Source: Gaiellasilicea sp963791905
GTDB taxonomy: Bacteria; Actinomycetota; Thermoleophilia; Gaiellales; Gaiellaceae
Reading direction: 5' to 3'
NCBI GenBank assembly: GCA_963791905.1
Contig: CAWBTX010000003.1
Span: 127,411-191,410, forward strand
Length of the DNA stretch: 64,000 nucleotides
Shown here one piece after another: positions 7,707 to 15,218 of the stretch. The notes beneath the pieces are model-generated. The model was not told where the DNA came from. It did no database searches and was given only the letters and a program-made list of their open reading frames with translations. The number at the start of each line of letters is the position of its first letter. The stretch's first letter is position 1. The position numbers and the translations under genes are program-made.

Positions 7707-9338
7707 ATGGATGAGCGCGCGCTCGAGCGGAAGGCCGAGGTCGCAGAGCTGCTCCTCAAGGCCGCCCGCCAGCTCGGCGAGACGCTCGAGCCCGAGCTGG
7801 TCTACGAGCGGTTTCGCGCGCTGCTCGGGGAGGTGGTGCCCCACGACGGGCTGGTCGTCTCGAGCTACGACGAGAGCGACGACCTCATCAGCTGCGAGTA
7901 CGCCTGGGTCGAGGGCAACCTGATCGACGCCGCAGCCCTGCCGCCGGTGCCGTTGAACCGGACCGGAGGCGGCATGCAGAGCCGCGTGATCATGAGCGGC
8001 GAGCCGCTGCTCTTCAACGACGTCGTCGAGCGCGTCCAGCAGGTCGGCGGGCACTTCTACAACGTCGACCGCGAGGGGACGATCGAGAGGATCCCCGAGT
8101 CGGGCCCCGCCGGGACGACCGCCGCGATGATGCTCCCGGTCAAGCACGCGGAGCGCGTCGTCGGCGTCGTCCAGGTGATGGCGGACACCGGCGCGTACAC
8201 AAGCGAGCAGCTCGAGGTCGTCGAGGGTCTCGTCGCGCAGATGGCCGCAGCGGTGCGGAATGCGGCGCTGCACAAAGACCGTCGGCGGCTCGAGGCTGCG
8301 GAGGCCGCGGCGCGCGCAGCGGCGGCCGAGTGGGAGCAGGCGGCACAGGTGCTCGACGCCGTCGGGGACGGCATCTTCGTGCTCGATGCGGAGGGCCTCG
8401 TCCGGCTCTGGAACCGGACGGCCGAGACCGTGACCGGCCTCGCCGCCGACGACGTCCGCGACAAGCCTCTCGCGGGCCTCCTCCCGAGCTGGCCGGCCCT
8501 GGCCGACGCGATCCCGATCGCCGAGGACGACGCCGGCACGCGCGCGGTGACCCTCCCGGTCGAGATCGGCGGGCACGACCTCTGGCTGTCGTTTGTCGCC
8601 GTCCGAGGCATCTTCGGAGTCGTCTACGCCTTCCGCGACATGACGAGCGAGCGCCGGCTCGAGGAGGAGAAGGCCGACTTCGTCGCGACGATCTCGCATG
8701 AGCTCCGGACGCCGATGGCCGCCGTCTACGGAGCCGCGGAGACGCTGCGAAGGCGCGACGCCGACCTGACCGACAGCGACCGGCGGCAGCTCATCGAGAT
8801 GATCGCGGCGCAGGCCGCCCGGCTGACGCAGATCACCGAGGAGGTCCTGCTCACGAACCGGCTCGACCGCGGTGAGCTCGAGGTCGCGCGGCAGCCGGTC
8901 GACCTCGGCGCGCTGGTCGAGACGACCGTCGAGGCCATGACGGCGCGCGCATCGGACATTCCACGGGTCGAGGTCGAGGTCGAGGAGGGAGCAATCGCGA
9001 CGGGCGACGCCGACCGGATCCAGCAGGTGCTGGTCAACCTCATCGACAACGCTGTGAAGTACGGCGACGAGACGACCGTGATCGTGCGGGTCGAGAACGG
9101 CGCCGAAGCCGTCCGCGTGGTCGTCTCTGACGCGGGGCCCGGGATCCTCCCCGCGGACCGAGAGCGCATCTTCGAGAAGTTCTACCGCGCCGACCCGCAG
9201 CTGACGCGTGCGCCGGGCGGCACCGGCCTCGGCCTCTACATCTCGCGCGAGCTCGCCCGGCGGATGGGCGCGACCCTCGACGTCGACCCGTCGCCAGGCG
9301 ACGGCGCCAGCTTCGTCCTCGAGCTTCCCCGGCCCTAA
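7707..9338 (+). CDS. Soluble GAF-PAS sensor histidine kinase
   Basis: 543-residue cytosolic kinase. GAF domain at about residues 15-180, coiled linker with Ala/Glu repeats near 190-215, PAS domain about 215-310 (DAVGDGIFVLDAEGLVRLWN), HisKA with H-box ATISHELRTPM near 330, and HATPase with N-box NLIDNAVKYG, G1 DAGPGI and G2 GGTGLGLYIS. All kinase motifs are intact. The ATG at 7707 follows the structured repeat; earlier in-frame codons lie in that repeat and the SDR gene. No response regulator is adjacent. The stop overlaps the convergent anti-sigma-like gene by 4 bp. Confidence 0.9.
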   Translation: MDERALERKAEVAELLLKAARQLGETLEPELVYERFRALLGEVVPHDGLVVSSYDESDDLISCEYAWVEGNLIDAAALPPVPLNRTGGGMQSRVIMSGEPLLFNDVVERVQQVGGHFYNVDREGTIERIPESGPAGTTAAMMLPVKHAERVVGVVQVMADTGAYTSEQLEVVEGLVAQMAAAVRNAALHKDRRRLEAAEAAARAAAAEWEQAAQVLDAVGDGIFVLDAEGLVRLWNRTAETVTGLAADDVRDKPLAGLLPSWPALADAIPIAEDDAGTRAVTLPVEIGGHDLWLSFVAVRGIFGVVYAFRDMTSERRLEEEKADFVATISHELRTPMAAVYGAAETLRRRDADLTDSDRRQLIEMIAAQAARLTQITEEVLLTNRLDRGELEVARQPVDLGALVETTVEAMTARASDIPRVEVEVEEGAIATGDADRIQQVLVNLIDNAVKYGDETTVIVRVENGAEAVRVVVSDAGPGILPADRERIFEKFYRADPQLTRAPGGTGLGLYISRELARRMGATLDVDPSPGDGASFVLELPRP

Positions 9339-10252
9339 CGGCCGAACGGCCGCGCGTCCGCCGGCGCCGTCGGCGCGGGCGTGGCGCCGAGCCGGCTGTA
9401 CGAGACCGTGTAGCGCCAGGTGCCCCAGCTGACGGCGATCTCGCGGACGACGCCGTCGGCGCCGACGACGACGCCGACATCGAGAAGCGAGGCCGGGTCG
9501 GCCGCCTTGTCGTGCGCCACGTAGCCGAACGGCAGCATGCGGATCGCGTGACCTTCCTTGAAGCCTGTCTCGCGGGCGATTACGCCGGCCGCGACCGTGC
9601 CGCGGTAGACCGTCGATCCGTCGGAGAGGCCCTCCGCCTGCAGGCCGCCGGCGCTGCTCGCGAGCCGGCGCAGCGTCGTCCCGCCGACGTCCTCACGCAG
9701 CGCGGCGAGATACTCGGCCGGCGTCGTGCCGCTGCCGGGGTCGATGCTCTCGGGGTTGCCGAGCTGGACCCAGCCCCCGTCGGCGGGATCGACGCCGTAG
9801 AGCATGCCGTCGACGACGAGCAGTTTTCCGCCGGACCTCACTGCGTCGCGCGGGGCGTCGTAGACGATCGAGATGTCGCCGCCGTTCCAGCGGATCTTGT
9901 CGCCCGCCCAGATCTCGCCCTCGTGGGTGATTCGGACGACCGCGGTGCCGGACTGCTCGGCCGAGGCCGCGGTCACGAGCGCCGCCTTCCTGACGGCGGC
10001 GGTGGCGTTCTCGATGCCCGGGCCACCCGACGACGCGATCGTCAGCACTGCCACGACGGCAGCGGCGGCCACCAGCGACACGCCGGAGGCCGATGCCAGA
10101 ACGAGGCGCTTGCGGCTGCGTCGCGTGCCCGAGGGCGCGGCGGCGATGACGGCGCGAACGGCTTCCTCCGCCGCCTCGACCGACCGCGCAAAACCCTCGG
10201 CGCGGCGTGGGTTCGCCCCTCGCAGGGCCTGGATGCACTCGGACGTGCTCAT
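9335..10252 (-). CDS. Membrane-anchored anti-sigma-like protein
   Basis: 305 residues. An N-terminal cytoplasmic part (about 1-45, basic end RRSRKR), one membrane helix near 47-68 (LVLASASGVSLVAAAAVVAVLTIA) and an external domain of about 230 residues whose beta-rich pattern resembles LolA-like sensor domains found behind actinobacterial ECF sigma genes. The ATG shares one base with the TGA of the sigma gene (TGATG at 10250-10254), which indicates translational coupling. This context and layout suggest a regulator of that sigma factor. No recognised zinc anti-sigma motif is present, so the name is inferred from context. Confidence 0.65.
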   Translation of the reverse strand: MSTSECIQALRGANPRRAEGFARSVEAAEEAVRAVIAAAPSGTRRSRKRLVLASASGVSLVAAAAVVAVLTIASSGGPGIENATAAVRKAALVTAASAEQSGTAVVRITHEGEIWAGDKIRWNGGDISIVYDAPRDAVRSGGKLLVVDGMLYGVDPADGGWVQLGNPESIDPGSGTTPAEYLAALREDVGGTTLRRLASSAGGLQAEGLSDGSTVYRGTVAAGVIARETGFKEGHAIRMLPFGYVAHDKAADPASLLDVGVVVGADGVVREIAVSWGTWRYTVSYSRLGATPAPTAPADARPFGR

Positions 10253-10813
10253 CAGTCCTCCTTCGCAAGCTCGAATCGTCGTGCGGAGCGGGGGTACACA
10301 GGTGTGGCCGACAGCTCCTCGAACAAGGCCCTGAATCGGCGGCGCGCGCGATGGAGCCGCCCCCGAGCGGTCACGGTGGAGACAGCCGAGCACCGCCGCG
10401 ATCTGAGCGGGCGACAGGCCCTCCCACTCCGACAGCAGCAGCACCTCGCGGTCCCGCAGGCTCAGTCGGCGCAGCGCAATCCGCACGAGCTCCTCCTCAC
10501 GCGTCGACGCCGGCGCCTCCCCGGCGGCGGGCGGCCCGTCGAGCAGGAGCCGATCCTGCAACGCGAGGCGGCGGCGGTTCGAGCGCCGCTGGTTCGCGAT
10601 CACCCGTCGCGCCGTCGCGTACAGCCATACGCGAGCCGCATCACCTTCGGGCAGCCGCTCGAGGCGGCGCCACGCCGTCAGGAACACCTCGGAGACGGCA
10701 TCCTGCGCGTCGCTCGCAGAGGCCGCGCGCCAGCCGCAGTATGCGACGATGTCCGAGCTGTAGAGCGCGAACAGCTCGTCGAACCGCTGCCGCTCGCTCT
10801 CGCGTTCCGTCAT
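10252..10813 (-). CDS. ECF-type RNA polymerase sigma factor, frameshifted in region 4
   Basis: Sigma-70 family factor of about 185 residues. Region 2 is seen at DAQDAVSEVFLTAWRRLERLPEG with WLYATARRVIANQRRS, and region 4 begins LRRLSLRDREVLLLSEWEGLSPAQIAAVLGC. Exactly at the recognition helix, one extra base near 10381 throws the frame. Dropping it gives STVTARGRLHRARRRF, the expected helix-turn-helix, and a stop at 10252-10254 that overlaps the next gene's ATG. Uncorrected, the frame fuses into the anti-sigma-like gene. ATG at 10813 chosen; upstream in-frame codons lack family similarity. Confidence 0.82.
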
Positions 10814-11027
10814 ACCGTGCAATTGTCCGGCAACGGCACGAACGTTTGACCCATTTGGGTCAAGCACGTGAACTTCTTCGGTCAACCCCGTTCGGGGGAC
10901 AGCGTCAACCCACAAAGGGTGATTCCACCTCCCATCGCGGGAGCGATACTTCGGACATCTTCTGAGCGCCCTCTGTGCGGCGGAGGCAGCCGGAAGAGAC
11001 TCGCGGCTCCAGGCAGTTAGGAGCCCT

Positions 11028-11065
11028 CGAACGGGGCCTGGCGGCGGGCCCCGTTCGCTCTTTTT
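11028..11065 (+). terminator. Intrinsic terminator in the leader of the methyltransferase gene
   Basis: Perfect 11-bp stem (11028-11038 with 11047-11057), 8-nt loop, then CTCTTTTT. No plus-strand gene precedes it: the gene to the left reads away. It therefore acts on a leader transcript starting in 10814-11020, or on an unseen small RNA. This is the arrangement expected of an attenuator ahead of 11209. Confidence 0.75.
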
Positions 11066-11066
11066 G

Positions 11067-11177
11067 TTTGCAGCGGGGCCGGATCCTTTGGATCCGGCCT
11101 ACGGCATCGCTCTCGCGATGCCTTCCGCGCGAAGATCCCTGAAGCTGTGCACTACCACCCGCGGTTGGTCGTCCGCG
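11067..11177 (+). ncRNA. Structured repeat element, copy B (three hairpins)
   Basis: Second copy of the element at 7553-7664. Hairpin 1 is GGCCGGATCC/GGATCCGGCC around a TTT loop and hairpin 2 is GGCATCGC/GCGATGCC. Relative to copy A, two base pairs in each stem have switched on both arms. The conserved spacer CGCGAAGATCCCTGAAGCTG is unchanged. The element begins two bases after the T-run of the 11028 terminator and ends about 30 bp before the methyltransferase ATG, mirroring copy A. Confidence 0.6.
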
Positions 11178-11208
11178 GTTGGGCTCACACCTACATACAG
11201 TTGGCCGC

Positions 11209-13020
11209 ATGGCGTCCAGATTCGAGGAACGGCTCGCGAGCGGCGTCCCGCTCGTCGGCGACGGCGGCATGGGCGCGCTCATCATGGGCGCGGTGCCGCG
11301 GCTGCGCTGCCCGGAGGAGGCGAACCTGCGTGCCCCGGAGAGCGTCGTGGCGCTGCACACGAGCTTCATCCGCGCCGGCGCGGACCTGATCGAGACGAAC
11401 ACGTTCGGCGCGAACAGGCGCAAGCTGTCGGCGCTCTACCTCGAGGAGGAGCTCGAGCAAATCAACTCCACCGGCGTACGCCTTGCCCGGGAGGCGCGCG
11501 AGGTCTCCGGCGGCGAGGTCTTCATCGCCGGCGCGATCGGCCCGCTCGGCGAGGCCGAGCTCTTCGATCCGGCCGAGGCGGCGCCGCTCTTCGTCGAGCA
11601 GGCCCAGGTGCTCGAGGGCCGGGGTGTCGACCTGTTGATGCTCGAGACCTTCTACGACCTCGACGAACTCCTGGTCGCGATCGAGGCCGTCCGAGGCGTC
11701 TCGAAGCTCCCGCTCGTCGCGCTGATGACCTTCGACGCCGACGGCCAGACGCTCGGCGGCGTCTCGGCCGCCGACGCCGCCGCGAGGCTGGGCGAGCTCG
11801 ACCTCGCCGCGATCGGCGCCAACCACAGCGCCGGCCCGGCGGCCGCGCTGAACGCGCTCGCGGAGATGCGGCGGGACGGCGTCGTGCTCGCCGCACTGCC
11901 GAACGTCGGTCTCGCCAGCCTCGCCGGGTCGCGGGTTGTCTTCCCGCACGCGACGCCGGAGTACTTCAGCGAGTTCGCAGCACAGGCGCGCAGTCTCGGC
12001 GCGGGGCTGATCGGCGGCTGCTGCGGGACGACGCCCGCCCAGATCGCGGCTATCCGTACTGCCGTGGACGAGGCGCGGCAACCGACCCTCCCGCTCGTCG
12101 TGCGCGAGCGCGAGCTGCTGGTGTCGGCCGAGAGCGCGAGCGAGGAGACCCAGCTGGCACGGATGCTCCGCGAAGAGGAGTACGTCGTCTCGGTCCAGCT
12201 CGACCCGCCGCTCGGGGCGAGCAACGGCGCGCTGCTCGAGACGGCCCGCGTGCTGGCCGCGCACGACGCCGTGCACTTTGTCGACGTCAACGACAACCCG
12301 CGCGCCCGGGCGCGGATGAGCGGCGTGATGGCCTCGGTGGCGATCGAGCGCGAGTGCGGGATCGAGACGATCCCCCACCTGACGCCGCGCGACACCGCAA
12401 TCGCCGGGCTCGAGTCGCTTCTCCTCGGGGCGCACGCCGAAGGCGTCCGCAACGTGCTCGCCGTGACCGGCGACCCCCCGGAGGAGGGCGACTACCCGGG
12501 CGCGCGCGGCGTCTACGAGATCGAGGCGATCGGCCTCACCCGCCTGATCACGGGGCTGAACCGCGGCGAGGACTACCACGGCCGCTCGATCGACGCCCCG
12601 ACCTCGTTCTTCGTCGGGGTCGCGGTGAACCCGTCAGCGGACGACCTCGATACGGAACTCGACCGCTTCGAGCAGAAGCTCGCCGCCGGCGCGCAGTTCG
12701 CGATGACTCAGGTGCTCTTCGACCTGACGTTCCTCGACGCGTTCCTCGCCCACTACGGCGGCCGGTCGCCGATCCCGCTGCTCGTCGGCCTCTGGCCGCT
12801 CCGCAGCCACCAGCTCGCCGTACGCATCCACAATGAGGTGCCCGGGATCGTCGTTCCCGGACCGGTGCAGGCGCAGCTGCACGACGCCGGCGCGGACGCC
12901 GCCGAGGCCGGGCTCGAGCTCACCCGCGCGCTGATGGCCGAGGCGCGCGAGAAGGCGGCAGGCGTCTACCTCGTGGCACCGTTCCGCCAGCCGCTCGGGA
13001 TCCTCGACCTCCTCACCTGA
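11209..13020 (+). CDS. Bifunctional homocysteine S-methyltransferase / methylenetetrahydrofolate reductase
   Basis: 603-residue two-domain enzyme of the YitJ type. Residues about 1-290 form the homocysteine methyltransferase barrel (DGGMGALIMGA, IETNTFGANR, GGCCGTTP at 269-276). Residues about 315-600 form the MTHFR barrel that reduces 5,10-methylene-THF (VSVQLDPP, NVLAVTGDPP, FAMTQVLFD). Together they supply the methyl group for methionine synthesis. The first of the three usual zinc cysteines is His206 (GANHSAGP instead of GxNC), while C271 and C272 remain. The ATG at 11209 is preferred to an in-frame start 30 bp upstream, which lies in the structured repeat. A terminator plus repeat precede it. 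Confidence 0.9.
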   Translation: MASRFEERLASGVPLVGDGGMGALIMGAVPRLRCPEEANLRAPESVVALHTSFIRAGADLIETNTFGANRRKLSALYLEEELEQINSTGVRLAREAREVSGGEVFIAGAIGPLGEAELFDPAEAAPLFVEQAQVLEGRGVDLLMLETFYDLDELLVAIEAVRGVSKLPLVALMTFDADGQTLGGVSAADAAARLGELDLAAIGANHSAGPAAALNALAEMRRDGVVLAALPNVGLASLAGSRVVFPHATPEYFSEFAAQARSLGAGLIGGCCGTTPAQIAAIRTAVDEARQPTLPLVVRERELLVSAESASEETQLARMLREEEYVVSVQLDPPLGASNGALLETARVLAAHDAVHFVDVNDNPRARARMSGVMASVAIERECGIETIPHLTPRDTAIAGLESLLLGAHAEGVRNVLAVTGDPPEEGDYPGARGVYEIEAIGLTRLITGLNRGEDYHGRSIDAPTSFFVGVAVNPSADDLDTELDRFEQKLAAGAQFAMTQVLFDLTFLDAFLAHYGGRSPIPLLVGLWPLRSHQLAVRIHNEVPGIVVPGPVQAQLHDAGADAAEAGLELTRALMAEAREKAAGVYLVAPFRQPLGILDLLT

Positions 13021-14149
13021 CGCACGGCCCGGTCGAGACGCCGGTCTGCTTCGCGCCGGCAAGCGCGCTGCGCACGCTCTCGGCCGGGACGCCGTAGCCC
13101 GACTCCGAGCCGACCCGCGCGGCGAAGACCGTCGTGTGCACCCGCCCGGAGGAGTCCACTGCCGGCCCGCCGGAATTGCCACGCCGTACGGCCCCACGCA
13201 GCGTCGTCACCCGGCGCCGGATCGGGCCGCGTCCGTACGCGTCGTCCGTGAGCACAGTCGCCGTCTGGCCGATCCGCCCCGGCGTCGCCGTGAACGGCCT
13301 GTTCTCCGGGTAGCCGAGGATCGCAACCGCCCGCCCCTCCCCCGGCTCGGCGAGCGGCAACGGCTGGCCGTCCAGACCGGGGACCCGCAGCACCGCGACG
13401 TCGTTGCGCGGGTCGAAGAAGACGACGCTCGCGTCCAGACTCCGGCCCTCGCCACGATCGACGTGCGCATCCTTCATCCCCGCGACCACGTGCGCGTTCG
13501 TGACCACGAGCTGCGGCCGCGCGATCCAGCCGGAGCCGACGACGCCCAGGCCGCAGGCGGTGCCGGTGACGCGCAGGACGCTCTCGCGGGCCCGCTGCAC
13601 GCCCGGGTCCCTGAGCAGCCTGGGGTCCGGCGGTGCGACTTGCGCCTGCGGGCCCACGATCTGCGTGAACGGGTCGACGCGCGCGATCGCGTCGAGGAGG
13701 CGCGCCGGCGGTACGCGCTCGTTGATCTCCTGGAGGATGCGCGACCGCTGCACCTCCTGGCGCACCTCCGTCTGTCCGGGAAGGTGGAGCGCAACGGCGC
13801 CGGCGACCCAGACGAGCGCGACACCGGTCGCCGCGCCGAGCGCGACTCCGCCGATCGTGTCGAGCAGCCGCAACGGCGGCACGGCGAGCAATGTGCCCCG
13901 GATCGTGCTGCCGACGAGGCCGCCGGCGCTCTGCAGGAGCGCAGCGAGGATCACCGCACCGGCGAGCGCGACGAGCGGCGTGTACGCCGACTCCTCGCCG
14001 GAGAGGAACTGGGGTGCGAGGCGCGCGCCGACGACGGCGCCGACGACGATGCCCGCGAGCGAGAACGCCCCGGCCACGAGCCCACGGCGGAGCCCGTTCA
14101 GCGCCGCGAGCACGATCACGCCGAGCGCGATCCAGTCGATCGTCGTCAT
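13013..14149 (-). CDS. CvpA-domain membrane serine protease (MarP-like)
   Basis: 378 residues. An N-terminal CvpA-like region with about four membrane helices (residues 1-130) is followed by an external trypsin-like domain. The catalytic His is in TNAHVVAG (near 217), Asp in RNDVAVLRV (near 248) and Ser in RRGNSGGPA (near 325). A Cys near 198 and another four residues from the C-terminus match the position of the MarP disulfide. Mycobacterial MarP is needed for acid and oxidative stress resistance. The 3' end overlaps the convergent methyltransferase gene by 8 bp, and the start overlaps the GNAT stop by 4 bp. Confidence 0.88.
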   Translation of the reverse strand: MTTIDWIALGVIVLAALNGLRRGLVAGAFSLAGIVVGAVVGARLAPQFLSGEESAYTPLVALAGAVILAALLQSAGGLVGSTIRGTLLAVPPLRLLDTIGGVALGAATGVALVWVAGAVALHLPGQTEVRQEVQRSRILQEINERVPPARLLDAIARVDPFTQIVGPQAQVAPPDPRLLRDPGVQRARESVLRVTGTACGLGVVGSGWIARPQLVVTNAHVVAGMKDAHVDRGEGRSLDASVVFFDPRNDVAVLRVPGLDGQPLPLAEPGEGRAVAILGYPENRPFTATPGRIGQTATVLTDDAYGRGPIRRRVTTLRGAVRRGNSGGPAVDSSGRVHTTVFAARVGSESGYGVPAESVRSALAGAKQTGVSTGPCVR

Positions 14150-14739
14150 CCGAACCGGCGCTCGAAGAGCACGCAGTCGTGCACCCGGCGGTACCGCTGC
14201 CGGATCTCGTCGGGGTTGTCCCCGGTGTAGTGGGCGAGGGCCTTCACGAGCTTCAGGTCACCGCCTTCGCCGTCGAGCTCCCGCAACCCTTCGTCCCGCT
14301 CGATGTACACGTGGAGATAGGACGTGACCCGGGCGAACCCGAGCGACTCGTACCACGCGTGGACGGGCGCATCGTCGCGCGTCCACGCCTCGAAGCGGGC
14401 CAGCCCGCTTTTCCTGGCGAGACGCTCTGCCTCGACGACGAGCGCCGTGGCGACCCCGCGCCGCTGGTGCTCGGGGTGCACCGCGATGTGCCAGATCATC
14501 CCGCCGGTTCCCGGCCGATCCGCCAGAACGTCGCCGGGCTCGAACCCGTGCTCGACGTCGATCAGCCCCACGATCTCGCCGCCCGCATCGGCGACGAGCT
14601 CGATAGCGAGCCGCCGGTACCGCTCCTTCTCCTTCACGACGTCGTCGTAGTACGCGGAGCCGAAGAAGGACAGCAGCCGGCACTGCAGCCAGCCGATCTC
14701 GTCGGCCGGATCGTACGGCCGGATCGTCGCAGCTGCCAC
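14146..14739 (-). CDS. GNAT-family N-acetyltransferase
   Basis: 197-residue acetyl-CoA-dependent acyltransferase. The acetyl-CoA loop is clear as VHPEHQRRGVATAL near residues 88-101, followed by the ARFEAWTRDDAPVHAWYESLGF stretch typical of the fold. The substrate is unknown. Its TGA overlaps the start of the MarP-like gene (ATGA), so the two are co-transcribed. It lies directly upstream of, and divergent from, the tRNA-Asp gene, with 43 bp between. Confidence 0.85.
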   Translation of the reverse strand: MAAATIRPYDPADEIGWLQCRLLSFFGSAYYDDVVKEKERYRRLAIELVADAGGEIVGLIDVEHGFEPGDVLADRPGTGGMIWHIAVHPEHQRRGVATALVVEAERLARKSGLARFEAWTRDDAPVHAWYESLGFARVTSYLHVYIERDEGLRELDGEGGDLKLVKALAHYTGDNPDEIRQRYRRVHDCVLFERRFG

Positions 14740-14782
14740 GCGCCCAGGGTACTCGGGCTCCCGGCTACAATGGCGCTCCCGC

Positions 14783-14856
<74 letters not shown>

Positions 14857-15218
14857 CTAAGACGTTTTCCCTGCAAATCAGGACCTCCTGTTGTCTCGTT
14901 AGGCGCTCGGCGGGCAATCTCGGGCAGCAAACGGGCAGCAACGCCCAGACCTGACGAGAGGCTTGCTCATGCCCAAAAAGACCTGCTAAACGGCTCAAAT
15001 TTGTTTCCGAAATGGTAAACGTACCTGGACCTCCGTGAGCAGGCCGGCGGTCATGAGTTTCTGGCTATTGCCGAACGCGCCCCGGGGGCAATGCCGATGA
15101 AACTAATGACGCGCTCTGAATCGCAGACGCCGGCGACAACGGCGTCGCACGGCTGGTGCGGCTTAGGGATTCCGATCCTGTCCTCGCTGGGCCAATCGTG
15201 GAATAGGCTGTTTGAGCA
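14857..15218. other. Gene-free flank next to tRNA-Asp
   Basis: No gene seen. Seventeen bases after the tRNA comes CCCTGCAAATCAGGA, a version of the CCTGCAAAT word that flanks every downstream tRNA fragment. Near 14927-14949 the word GGGCAGCAA occurs twice as a direct repeat, and the same pair recurs near 18917-18942. The remainder leads to the GTG at 15219 and may hold its promoter. Confidence 0.6.
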
